8,958 bases of DNA from an uncultured delta proteobacterium. GTDB lineage: Bacteria; RBG-13-61-14; DRUE01. Positions 1-6,575 of this stretch are shown one piece after another. The notes beneath the pieces were generated by a model. It was not told the origin of the DNA, made no database searches, and was given only the letters and a program-made list of their open reading frames with translations. The first letter of the stretch is position 1, and each line of letters opens with the position of its first letter. The stretch lies in the NCBI GenBank assembly GCA_903897985.1, contig CAIUDS010000058.1, positions 1 through 8,958 on the forward strand. The letters run 5' to 3'. Both the position numbers and the translations under genes were made by a program.

Positions 1-1596
1 GACAGCAGCGACCGGTTGATCAAGCTCATGATGATTCCCCTGCAAATTCTTCCGGCCGAAACCGCCTATAAAATGGTGGTCTTCGCCATGATGGCGGTAA
101 TACCACTCCTGGTGTTCGCGACCGCACGCGGGTTCGGCTTCCCGCCAACGGTCAGCCTGTTCGCCACCGCCGCGGGCTTTCTGCTCTGGTGGGTTGCGGG
201 CGGCTTTTCCCTGTTCGTCACGGGAATGACCGGGTTTTCGTTTATCAGCATTTTCGGGCTGACCTTTTCCGCCGTTTTTTTCCGCTACCTGGAACATCCC
301 GGCCGTCGCTGGGCGGCCCTCCTGTCCGTGGCCGCGCCGTTCGCGCTGCTGATCCACCCGGCCGTGGTGTTCATTCTGGCGCCGCCTTGCGTCATTTCGT
401 TTGCGCTCTATTTCCAAAACTTGACCTGGCGCAACTATCTGTTCCTGGTCCTGGTCTGTGTCCTGACGCTTGCCGCGAATCTGTTCTGGATCATCCCTTT
501 TGTTGAAAACTTGGCGTTCGTCCTGCCGCATGCCTTATTGAACAACCCCTTGATGGTGCTGGAATGGTTACGCGGCGGCACCCCCAAATATCTGGCATGG
601 ATCCCGCTGGCGGTCATGGCCGGGATCGCGGCCCTGGCGCTGGTCGGGTTCAAGTCCTTGCGGCGAGAAGGCAAACGCGAGCTCGCGCTCACCCTCGGCC
701 TTTCGGCCCTGGCCCTGCTGGCGCTGTTCCTCTTCGGTGGGCTGATCCCCGGCGGCGCAAGTATGGAGACCGTCCGGTATGGACTGCCCATGCTGTTCCT
801 GGCCGCGTTTCTCGCCGCGCAAGGGTGCCACTCGATCCGGCAGACGGGAGGTCGGGCGCGGACCGCCCTGCACTGGCTTCTGACGCCGGCGCTGGCCCTG
901 GCTCTGATTTTTGTTCTGAGCAGTCTGGCCCCGTTGGCGAGGCGCCCGCTGGTGGGGATGCCCCCGCGGGTGAAGCTCGTGCGCGACTGGATGCTGGCCC
1001 GGACCGACCGCAGCGCCCGGGTCCTGATCGAGGACCAAAGTCCGTTTTACGACATTTACGGCCATACCTATCCGATCATGCCGCTCGTTTACTATACGCA
1101 CCGGGAAGTGATCGGCGGTCCGCATTATGCCGCCTTCTTTAAGAACCACTTCGCGGACCTTTCGGGCTATACACTTTTTGGCCGCTCGGTCCTGGCTTGG
1201 AACGAGAAATCCCTAGCCGAATATATGGACTATTACAACCTCGGATGGGTCTGTGTATATTCGCCGCTTTTGAATAAGTTGATCGCCCAATATCCGGATT
1301 TGTTCCAGCCGATGGGAAGCCGGGAAGGGTTTCATTTCTATGCGGTGAACCGGAAACATACCTTTTTCCTCGAAGGCAGCGGAAGCTCGGAAGCGGACTA
1401 CAACCGGATCGTTTTGCATAATGTGCAGGCGCCCTCGGGAAGGGTGGTGATCGCTTATCACTGGCATCCGCGGCTGCGGGTTTCGCCGCCCGCCCGGATC
1501 GTCCGGGTGATGGTGGGCCGGGACCCGGTGGGTTTCATCGGGATCGAGAACCCGCAGCGCGAGATGGTGATCGAAACCAAATATTGGGGAGATTAA
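1..1596 (+). CDS. Polytopic membrane protein, YfhO/glycosyltransferase-like, 5'-partial
   Basis: The reading frame is open to the left edge (five codons precede the first possible TTG start at 16), so the N-terminus lies outside the window. The visible ~530 residues start with about nine hydrophobic segments (roughly residues 18-305 counting from the TTG), then a soluble domain of ~215 residues (about 310-526). The order of many TM helices followed by a C-terminal beta-rich domain ending in 'GFIGIENPQREMVIETKY' resembles YfhO-type and related GT-C membrane glycosyltransferases or uncharacterised 'membrane protein 6-pyruvoyl-related' families. The catalytic acidic loop of such enzymes would be in the missing N-terminal part, so enzymatic activity cannot be judged. 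It probably acts in the cytoplasmic membrane on lipid-linked sugars or surface glycans; this is inference. The TAA stop overlaps the convergent radical SAM stop. No terminator hairpin is evident. Confidence 0.8.
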   Translation, partial: DSSDRLIKLMMIPLQILPAETAYKMVVFAMMAVIPLLVFATARGFGFPPTVSLFATAAGFLLWWVAGGFSLFVTGMTGFSFISIFGLTFSAVFFRYLEHPGRRWAALLSVAAPFALLIHPAVVFILAPPCVISFALYFQNLTWRNYLFLVLVCVLTLAANLFWIIPFVENLAFVLPHALLNNPLMVLEWLRGGTPKYLAWIPLAVMAGIAALALVGFKSLRREGKRELALTLGLSALALLALFLFGGLIPGGASMETVRYGLPMLFLAAFLAAQGCHSIRQTGGRARTALHWLLTPALALALIFVLSSLAPLARRPLVGMPPRVKLVRDWMLARTDRSARVLIEDQSPFYDIYGHTYPIMPLVYYTHREVIGGPHYAAFFKNHFADLSGYTLFGRSVLAWNEKSLAEYMDYYNLGWVCVYSPLLNKLIAQYPDLFQPMGSREGFHFYAVNRKHTFFLEGSGSSEADYNRIVLHNVQAPSGRVVIAYHWHPRLRVSPPARIVRVMVGRDPVGFIGIENPQREMVIETKYWGD

Positions 1597-3161
1597 CCCG
1601 CGGCATCCATGCCCTGGGCGGGCTTGGGTTTGTGGAAATGCTTGGAGTATCGCTGGAACCAGATCTTTCGATAGAGCAACAGGCTCCGGAAGATTCCTTT
1701 CCATGAGCCGCCCTGGGACAATTTGAGCAGCCGGAAGAAGTTGATCGGCTCGAAAATAAACAGGCCCAGTATGTTCGCGGCCGCCAGCCGAATCCGGAAG
1801 GAGACGCTTCGAGGGTTTCGCCGGTATTCTTCCACCAAGCGGTTCAGCATGCGCCTCGGAACGAATGGAGTCAGCCTGATCATGGCATTGAGCGGCGTCT
1901 TTCGATATTCAAAATAGTCGCGGGTGGGATCGGCATACCCCTGCGGACACTGTTCGCGGATCATTTCCGCGAGCCTGGTGCCGTAGAAGGGGGTGAGGGA
2001 AAACATTTGCAGATAATATGGCCGCGGCCTTTGAATCAGGACCCGGATGGTCTCCAGTTGGTCGGTCTCGGTCTCCAGCGGGTTGTCCACGATCAAATCG
2101 TTATAAGTCATTACCTTGAATTCCGAGAAAATCTTCGCGGCTTCCAGAAAATGCCGGCTGAACGAATTCCGGTGATAAATCTCCTTTAGCACGCGGTCGC
2201 TCCCGCTCTGGATGCCCATCCGGATCCAAATCAACCCCGCCTCCCGGAGCAGGGCGATCTTTTCGCGGGTGACCCAAACCGGGGTGCAGGCCATAATCAA
2301 AGGCCGTTTAACCCGGGCGAGATATTCGACCTTGAATTTCTGGAAGAATTCCAGGTCATAGGTCAGAAAATTCTCGTCCTGAAAATTGATGGTCTCGAGG
2401 TAGGGGTTCTCTCTCACCGTGCGCTCCAGTTCGAGCATGATGTTCTGCAGGCTGCGCTTGCGGACATGGCGGCTGCCGTAGAGTCCGGACAGGAACGGGC
2501 TGGTGCAGTAAGTGCATGAAAGCTGACAACCCAGCGAGGTCATGATGTCATAAAAGCGATCCTGATACCTTCCGTATCGGCGAAACATTTCCCGGTCCAT
2601 CACCCGGATCTCGCCCCGGCCGTCCTGGATAAAACCGTTTTTCGGAATGTGATCGCCGAGCGGAAGCGCGTCCAAATCTTCGATCAAGGGATAAAGCGGA
2701 TTGCGTTGGATCCACCCGGCCTCGGGGTAGCAAAGATTATTGGTACCCCGCAGGTCCTCGCCGTTGCTCAAGGCCCGGGCAAAATCCAACAGGCTTTGCT
2801 GGCCCTCGCCGATGCAGACATAGTCGGCCGGCGGGAAGCAGGTTTCCGGCGCGACCGTGGGATGCACTCCTCCCCAAATAATCGGGATGGCCGGGAAACG
2901 CCGTTTCAGGTCCGCGCACAGTTCGCGCGCCCGCGAAAACTCCACCGACATCAGGCTCACCCCGATCAAGATCGGGTTGACCCGGGCGACGAATTCGCGG
3001 AGTTTTTCCAGACCCCGCGGTCGGCTCGGGTCAAACTCGGGCAGGACCAGGAAATGCGAGTTATACCCGTTTTGCAACAGATAGTAGTGCAGGTGTTTGA
3101 GCCCAAGGATCGTCAGATCCGCTTGCAGCGAAATCAACAGTATGTTTTTGTTTCTTTCCAT
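1593..3161 (-). CDS. B12-binding-domain radical SAM protein
   Basis: 522 aa. Residues ~5-125 form a Rossmann-like cobalamin-binding-type domain, with 'IGVSLMS' (~66-72), 'WGGVHPTVAPE' (96-106) and 'IGEGQ' (117-121). The radical SAM cluster motif CxxxCxxC follows as C212, C216 and C219 in 'GCQLSCTYC', and a SAM-barrel motif 'GIQSGSDRVL' lies at 316-325. The order and length fit the large family that includes methyltransferases and cyclases such as HpnJ/HpnP-like and BchE-like enzymes; the substrate cannot be inferred. The DxHxxG motif that ligates base-off B12 is not visible in the N-domain, so cobalamin may be bound differently or not at all. The C-terminal ~110 residues are basic with a hydrophobic stretch (~455-480) suggesting membrane association. 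The ATG at 3161 is preceded directly by an in-frame TAA, so translation cannot start further upstream in this frame. No SD lies at normal distance; the nearest strong one (3194-3201) belongs to a possible leader ORF. Confidence 0.93.
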   Translation of the reverse strand: MERNKNILLISLQADLTILGLKHLHYYLLQNGYNSHFLVLPEFDPSRPRGLEKLREFVARVNPILIGVSLMSVEFSRARELCADLKRRFPAIPIIWGGVHPTVAPETCFPPADYVCIGEGQQSLLDFARALSNGEDLRGTNNLCYPEAGWIQRNPLYPLIEDLDALPLGDHIPKNGFIQDGRGEIRVMDREMFRRYGRYQDRFYDIMTSLGCQLSCTYCTSPFLSGLYGSRHVRKRSLQNIMLELERTVRENPYLETINFQDENFLTYDLEFFQKFKVEYLARVKRPLIMACTPVWVTREKIALLREAGLIWIRMGIQSGSDRVLKEIYHRNSFSRHFLEAAKIFSEFKVMTYNDLIVDNPLETETDQLETIRVLIQRPRPYYLQMFSLTPFYGTRLAEMIREQCPQGYADPTRDYFEYRKTPLNAMIRLTPFVPRRMLNRLVEEYRRNPRSVSFRIRLAAANILGLFIFEPINFFRLLKLSQGGSWKGIFRSLLLYRKIWFQRYSKHFHKPKPAQGMDAAG

Positions 3162-3185
3162 TTACCGTAAGTCCGTTTTCGCCAC
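3162..3185 (-). CDS. Possible 7-codon leader peptide ORF before the radical SAM gene
   Basis: A GTG codon (first base 3185) begins a 7-codon frame, V/M-A-K-T-D-L-R, closed by a TAA whose next base is the A of the radical SAM ATG (TAAATG). A full-strength SD, AAGGAGGT (3194-3201), lies 8 nt upstream of the GTG, whereas the same SD is about 32 nt from the radical SAM ATG, too far for direct use. The simplest reading is that ribosomes load on the leader and reinitiate at the adjacent ATG. It is too short for any homology test. It may instead be chance, with radical SAM translation starting weakly on its own. Confidence 0.35.
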   Translation of the reverse strand: MAKTDLR

Positions 3186-3193
3186 CGGCCCAG

Positions 3194-3201
3194 ACCTCCT
3201 T
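3194..3201 (-). promoter_or_regulatory. Strong Shine-Dalgarno sequence (AAGGAGGT), displaced from the annotated start
   Basis: The reverse strand reads AAGGAGGT, a near-perfect anti-16S match. It lies just 5 nt downstream of the stop codon of the small ORF (TGA at 3207-3209). It is 8 nt from the GTG at 3185 and about 32 nt from the radical SAM ATG at 3161. Its position is best explained by the 7-codon leader ORF. Confidence 0.6.
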
Positions 3202-3206
3202 AAGGG

Positions 3207-3461
3207 TCAGCTTCGACGATTGGCCATTTTCAGGTTGTCCGGATCGGTCAGGCGGTCATCCAGTTGTTCCGGCGTAGCGGCGATCAGCCCCGCCACCTTG
3301 TAGCCCCAGAATTTGACCATGGATGACTCCTGGGTGACATTGGTTGCGGTCTTCGGGCCCGGCTTCTTGACGCAATGGAAGTCTATGGCCGCCAATATGC
3401 CTGCGGCAATGAGGACTCTTTTGGCCATGGTCGCGCGCATCATGGAAATAAATATTAACAC
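3207..3461 (-). CDS. Small hypothetical protein with N-terminal hydrophobic segment
   Basis: Up to 84 aa from a GTG at 3461; ATG codons at 3443, 3440 and 3428 (73 aa from the last) are alternative starts and none has a convincing SD. From the 3428 start the protein begins 'MAKRVLIAAGILAAIDFHC', a short basic end plus ~14 hydrophobic residues compatible with a signal anchor. A polar tail rich in D, P and K follows ('TPEQLDDRLTDPDNLKMANRR'). Codon choice in this frame (many CTG, GCC, ATC, CCG) resembles the neighbouring genes, which argues for real coding. I do not recognise the family. It lies directly upstream of, and on the same strand as, the radical SAM gene, so the two may be co-transcribed. 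Alternatively the stretch is a non-coding divergent spacer. Confidence 0.45.
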   Translation of the reverse strand: MLIFISMMRATMAKRVLIAAGILAAIDFHCVKKPGPKTATNVTQESSMVKFWGYKVAGLIAATPEQLDDRLTDPDNLKMANRRS

Positions 3462-3503
3462 TATTCCCGCTAAATATCCATTCCCAAGCGCAGCCCGGAA
3501 TTG

Positions 3504-3532
3504 TTGACAGGGGTTTTTTACCCGGATATATT
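3504..3532 (+). promoter_or_regulatory. Near-consensus sigma-70 promoter for the TMTC-like gene
   Basis: TTGACA (3504-3509, 6/6) is separated by exactly 17 bp from TATATT (3527-3532, 5/6). The expected start of transcription is about 3539-3541, only some 5-7 nt before the ATG at 3546, so the transcript would be almost leaderless and would contain only part of the AGGCGGAAG SD-like stretch. The spacer holds a small inverted repeat, GGGT-N5-ACCC (3511-3523), which could be an operator or chance. Confidence 0.6.
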
Positions 3533-3545
3533 TAGGCGGAAGTTC

Positions 3546-5375
3546 ATGTCGCCATCAAAGAAAAAGAAGCGCCCGCTCCAGGGAAAAACTCCGGCGTCTT
3601 CCGCCCCAAAACCCTCCGAGTCCAAAAACGGCGCGGGCAAAAATTCCCTGATCCTCACCGGCCTCATCGCCCTGGCGATCTTCGCCCTGGCCCTGGCGGT
3701 TTATGCCGGAGCCTTGAAAGCGGGCTTTATCATTGATGATAAAGACCTCATCCTGCGCAACCCCGCGGTGACCCATCCCCAGTCCTGGTCGGAAATCTTT
3801 GCCCGCCCGTTCTGGCCCGGCAAGAATGTGATCAGCATTTTTTACCGTCCCCTGGTCATCCTCACCTACGGCCTGGATTACCGGCTCTATCAGGAACAAG
3901 CCTTTGGCTATCATCTTACCAACCTCCTGCTTCACGCCCTTTGCTCGGTCCTGGTTTTCCTCTGCTTTTCCCGCTTGGCTTCCAGCCGGCCGGTCGGAGC
4001 TCTCTCCGGGCTTTTGTTCGCGCTGCATCCGGCCCATACCCAGTCGGTGATCTGGATTGCGGGCAGGACCGACTTGCTCGCCACCATGTTCGGTCTGAGC
4101 GCCTTATATCTTTATCTCGGCGCGCAAGACGCGAAAAAACCGGAGAAACACTTCTTGCTCGTTTTCTCGGTCGCGCTATATTTTATGGCTTTGCTCGCGA
4201 AGGAATCGGCCGCGGTCCTGCCTGCACTCCTGGTCCTCGCGGACTATGCGCGGAAGAAAGATCTGAAATATTTGTTCCAACCGCGCCGGCTGGCCATCTA
4301 CGCCGTCTATTTCGCCCTGGTGCCCCTCTATCTCCTGATCCGCGGCCGGGTCCTGGGGTTTGCCCTGGGCTATGAAATCGTCAAGCCCCTCCATTGGTAT
4401 GGGGGCGGACAGGCCGATGGCTCAAGGCTGGTGACGGTTTTCAAGATTTTTTTCTATTATTTAAAAACAACCTTTTATCCGGTTTATCTCTGCTTCGAAT
4501 GCAAGATGGCGGCCTCGCCCAGTTGGACCGACCCGTTTGCCCTCGCCGCCATCGTCATCACGCTCTTCGTCCTTTTCGCCGCGGCGGTCGCATTTTTCAA
4601 GGCGCCCTTGCTGTCGCTCGGCGCGCTCTGGTTTTATCTCGCGCTGCTGCCGGTGTCCAACATCTTCCCCATCCAGGACCTGGCCATGGAGCATTTTTTG
4701 TATCTGCCCAGCGCCGGCTTTTGCCTCGTCCTGGCCCTGGGTTTCCAAAAGGCGGCCGAGGCCCTTGCGAAAAAGCCGGGGCGAGAAAGGCCCCTGGTCT
4801 TCGGTCTGCTGGCCCTGATTCTGTGCTCTTATGCCGTCACCACTTGGCGCAGAAGTCAGGTCTACCGGAGCGACCAGGCGCTTTGGCTTGATACCGTGAA
4901 CAAGGCGCCCCTTAGCTATCGCGCGCAATACAACCTGGCCAAACTGTTTTATGACCAGGGCGATAAAATCGGCGCGGTCCGCCGGCTCCGGCTGGCCGCT
5001 ATGGCCGATCCGAGCGATCCCTATGCCCCTCACAATCTGGGCGTGACCCTGAAAGCGATGGGAAGATTGGAGGAGGCGATCGGGGGGTACCGCGAAGCCG
5101 CGCGGCTGAAGCCGGAGGATTGGTCTTTCCGGATGGACCTGGCTTCGGCCCTCGAGCAGGCCGGAGACCGGGAGGGCGCGGTGAACGAATACCGGGCCGC
5201 GCTGAAAATCGAGCCGCAATCCTTGGCCGCGGCCGATGGCCTGGGCAGGGTATATGCCTTGCTGGGCCGGTGTGAGGATGCTCAGCGAATTTACGCGAGC
5301 ACCGGAAGCAAGTCCTCCCCGGCCTTTATCCGAAGCCTGGATGAGCGTTGCTCCGGCAACGCGCCCGCCGAATAA
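3546..5375 (+). CDS. TMTC-like multi-TM glycosyltransferase-C-type protein with C-terminal TPR repeats
   Basis: 609 aa from the ATG at 3546, chosen over TTG codons at 3501/3504 because SD-like AGGCGGAAG precedes it and the TTGs lie in the promoter. Residues 1-33 are a Lys/Pro/Ser-rich cytoplasmic tail. The first TM is ~34-57, followed by an extracytoplasmic loop with the acidic pair D64-D65 ('FIIDDKDLI'), where GT-C enzymes carry catalytic/metal acids. About 9-10 more hydrophobic segments run to ~433, including 'YRPLVILTYGLDYRLY', 'LFALHPAHTQSVIWIAGRTDLL' (157-178) and 'MEHFLYLPSAGF' (381-392), signatures of the TMTC/DUF1736-like group. Residues ~455-585 hold three to four TPRs with alternating A/G/Y packing residues. 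In eukaryotes TMTC proteins are O-mannosyltransferases; bacterial homologues are mostly uncharacterised. Likely role: membrane sugar transfer to proteins or glycans, with TPRs outside or inside the membrane depending on helix count. Acceptor unknown. Confidence 0.88.
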   Translation: MSPSKKKKRPLQGKTPASSAPKPSESKNGAGKNSLILTGLIALAIFALALAVYAGALKAGFIIDDKDLILRNPAVTHPQSWSEIFARPFWPGKNVISIFYRPLVILTYGLDYRLYQEQAFGYHLTNLLLHALCSVLVFLCFSRLASSRPVGALSGLLFALHPAHTQSVIWIAGRTDLLATMFGLSALYLYLGAQDAKKPEKHFLLVFSVALYFMALLAKESAAVLPALLVLADYARKKDLKYLFQPRRLAIYAVYFALVPLYLLIRGRVLGFALGYEIVKPLHWYGGGQADGSRLVTVFKIFFYYLKTTFYPVYLCFECKMAASPSWTDPFALAAIVITLFVLFAAAVAFFKAPLLSLGALWFYLALLPVSNIFPIQDLAMEHFLYLPSAGFCLVLALGFQKAAEALAKKPGRERPLVFGLLALILCSYAVTTWRRSQVYRSDQALWLDTVNKAPLSYRAQYNLAKLFYDQGDKIGAVRRLRLAAMADPSDPYAPHNLGVTLKAMGRLEEAIGGYREAARLKPEDWSFRMDLASALEQAGDREGAVNEYRAALKIEPQSLAAADGLGRVYALLGRCEDAQRIYASTGSKSSPAFIRSLDERCSGNAPAE

Positions 5376-5378
5376 ATT

Positions 5379-5396
5379 AAAGGCAGAGCTGCCTTT
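5379..5396 (+). terminator. Hairpin after the TMTC-like gene, possible weak terminator
   Basis: AAAGGCAG and CTGCCTTT form a 7-8 bp stem with a very short centre (GAGC if the last pair is left open). It begins 4 nt after the TAA stop at 5373-5375. On the plus strand the T's are part of the stem and CCAAAACC follows, so a classical U-tract is missing. On the minus strand the stem is followed by TTTAATTTA, more terminator-like, though nothing is transcribed there that I can identify. Confidence 0.35.
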
Positions 5397-5422
5397 CCAA
5401 AACCTCCGGCGGCGTATATAAT
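5394..5422 (+). promoter_or_regulatory. Sigma-70 promoter for the amidohydrolase gene
   Basis: TATAAT at 5417-5422 matches 6/6; TTTCCA at 5394-5399 matches TTGACA at 4/6 with a 17-bp spacer. The predicted transcript starts near 5429 and gives a ~25-nt leader containing GGGAGG (5444-5449), 5 nt before the ATG. The -35 overlaps the descending arm of the preceding hairpin. Confidence 0.55.
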
Positions 5423-5454
5423 TGATTAGCGATTGAGTTTATAGGGAGGCGCAA

Positions 5455-6567
5455 ATGGACCGGAGAAAATTCATGGAGTTTTCGGCCTTGGCCGGAGCCG
5501 GCCTGGTGTCATCGGGGCTGGCAAGCCGCGGCTGGGCCGTGGAAATGATGCTCAAGGATGAGCAGGAACTCGATCAGCTGAAATATTTTGAGCGGAACGA
5601 GAAGGGCGAGTTGTGGCTCCGGCCGGGAATTGCCGATGACATCATTGATTTTCACAGTCACCTGGGTTTGAGTTTCCTCGGTTCCGCGGCCGTGGACCTG
5701 GACCGAGAGGATCCCGAGACCAAAACCTATTTCCCGCAACATGGCAATCCGGTGGACCTCTCCACTTATTCCGCGGTCAGCTTCACCAAAGCCAGCGCCA
5801 AGATCGCCCAGAATGAATCGGTCAAGCAGGCCTATACCAAGAGCGGCTACTCCGGCACGCATACGCCGAAAAACCTTTTGAAGGAGATGGACCATAACCG
5901 GGTGACTCGGTCGGTGATCCTGGCCATTGACTATCCGCTCGGGCTTTCCCATAATTCCCGGGTCTATATGCAGGCCGCGAAAAAATATCCGCGCCTGCTC
6001 CCGTTCGTGTCCGTGCATCCTTATGACGCCCTGATGGAGCGCAAGGTGAAAAGTTTCCGCGCGCAGGGCGCGCTGGGCATGAAAATCCATCCGCCCATGC
6101 AGTTCATCCGGGCCAACAACAAGAAGTGCATGGAGCTGACCAAGCTCTGCGGCAAGCTGGGCATGCCCTGCCTGTTCCACACCGGCGCCTCGGACATCTC
6201 GCCTAAATTCCAGAATGATTACCCCCGCATCGAATATTTCTGGGAGCCGGTGCAAAAACAGCCGGAAACCATTTTTGTCCTTGCCCACGGCGGAATCCAT
6301 TTTTACAAGGAACTGATCGAACTGGCCAAGAAGAATCAGAATGTTTGGATCGAACTCTCCGGCCAGCCGCCCGCGCCCATCCGGGAGATGCTGGACGCGG
6401 GCCTGGAAGACCGGATGCTGTTCGGATCCGATTGGCCCTATTACACCGAGTCCTTGCCTCTGGCCAAAGTCCTGCTCGCCACCGAGGACGCGCCTTTGGT
6501 CCGGGGAAAAATCCTCCATGACAATGCCGAGAAACTGCTCGAGCGAGCCGCCGTGCGCGGGGCCTGA
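5455..6567 (+). CDS. Tat-exported amidohydrolase (amidohydrolase_2/ACMSD-like metal-dependent hydrolase)
   Basis: 370 aa with ATG at 5455 behind GGGAGG. The N-terminus 'MDRRKFMEFSALAGAGL' is a twin-arginine signal (RRKFM plus hydrophobic Ala/Gly/Leu region), so the folded protein is probably exported with metal bound, with cleavage expected around residue 28. The rest is a TIM-barrel of the PF04909 type. The HxH motif is H67 and H69 in 'IIDFHSH'; further ligand candidates are K210/H212 ('MKIHP'), H242 ('FHTGAS'), H278 ('LAHGG') and D326 ('LFGSDWP'). The family includes decarboxylases and hydrolases of aromatic or lactone substrates (ACMSD, gamma-resorcylate decarboxylase, lactonases); the reaction here cannot be told from sequence. 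The insert at ~75-140, rich in T/S/K, is atypical for a minimal barrel. It has its own promoter and converges on the epimerase gene with an 8-bp gap, so any link to the sugar genes is positional only. Confidence 0.88.
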   Translation: MDRRKFMEFSALAGAGLVSSGLASRGWAVEMMLKDEQELDQLKYFERNEKGELWLRPGIADDIIDFHSHLGLSFLGSAAVDLDREDPETKTYFPQHGNPVDLSTYSAVSFTKASAKIAQNESVKQAYTKSGYSGTHTPKNLLKEMDHNRVTRSVILAIDYPLGLSHNSRVYMQAAKKYPRLLPFVSVHPYDALMERKVKSFRAQGALGMKIHPPMQFIRANNKKCMELTKLCGKLGMPCLFHTGASDISPKFQNDYPRIEYFWEPVQKQPETIFVLAHGGIHFYKELIELAKKNQNVWIELSGQPPAPIREMLDAGLEDRMLFGSDWPYYTESLPLAKVLLATEDAPLVRGKILHDNAEKLLERAAVRGA

Positions 6568-6574
6568 GCCCGCG
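6556..6574. terminator. GC-rich inverted repeat at the convergent gene ends
   Basis: CGCGGG ... CCCGCG (6556-6561 and 6569-6574) surrounds the amidohydrolase TGA and fills the 8-bp gap to the epimerase stop. The symmetry would act in both directions, but there is no T-tract on either side. It could slow polymerase from both convergent genes or be chance in GC-rich DNA. Confidence 0.25.
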
Positions 6575-6575
6575 G

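Noticed and set aside
568..1149. 193-codon minus-strand frame, and a 192-codon plus-strand frame in another phase, inside the first membrane protein gene
   Set aside because: Both are Arg/Pro/Gly-rich, lack RBSs and motifs, and overlap a frame with consistent TM segments.
3501..3545. TTG starts at 3501/3504 for the TMTC-like gene
   Set aside because: They coincide with the -35 hexamer of a strong promoter, so they would not be in the transcript.
4461..5219. 252-codon minus-strand frame opposite the TPR half of the TMTC-like gene
   Set aside because: Composition is shadow-like (Arg, Gln, Gly) and the plus frame has well-formed TPRs across the same bases.
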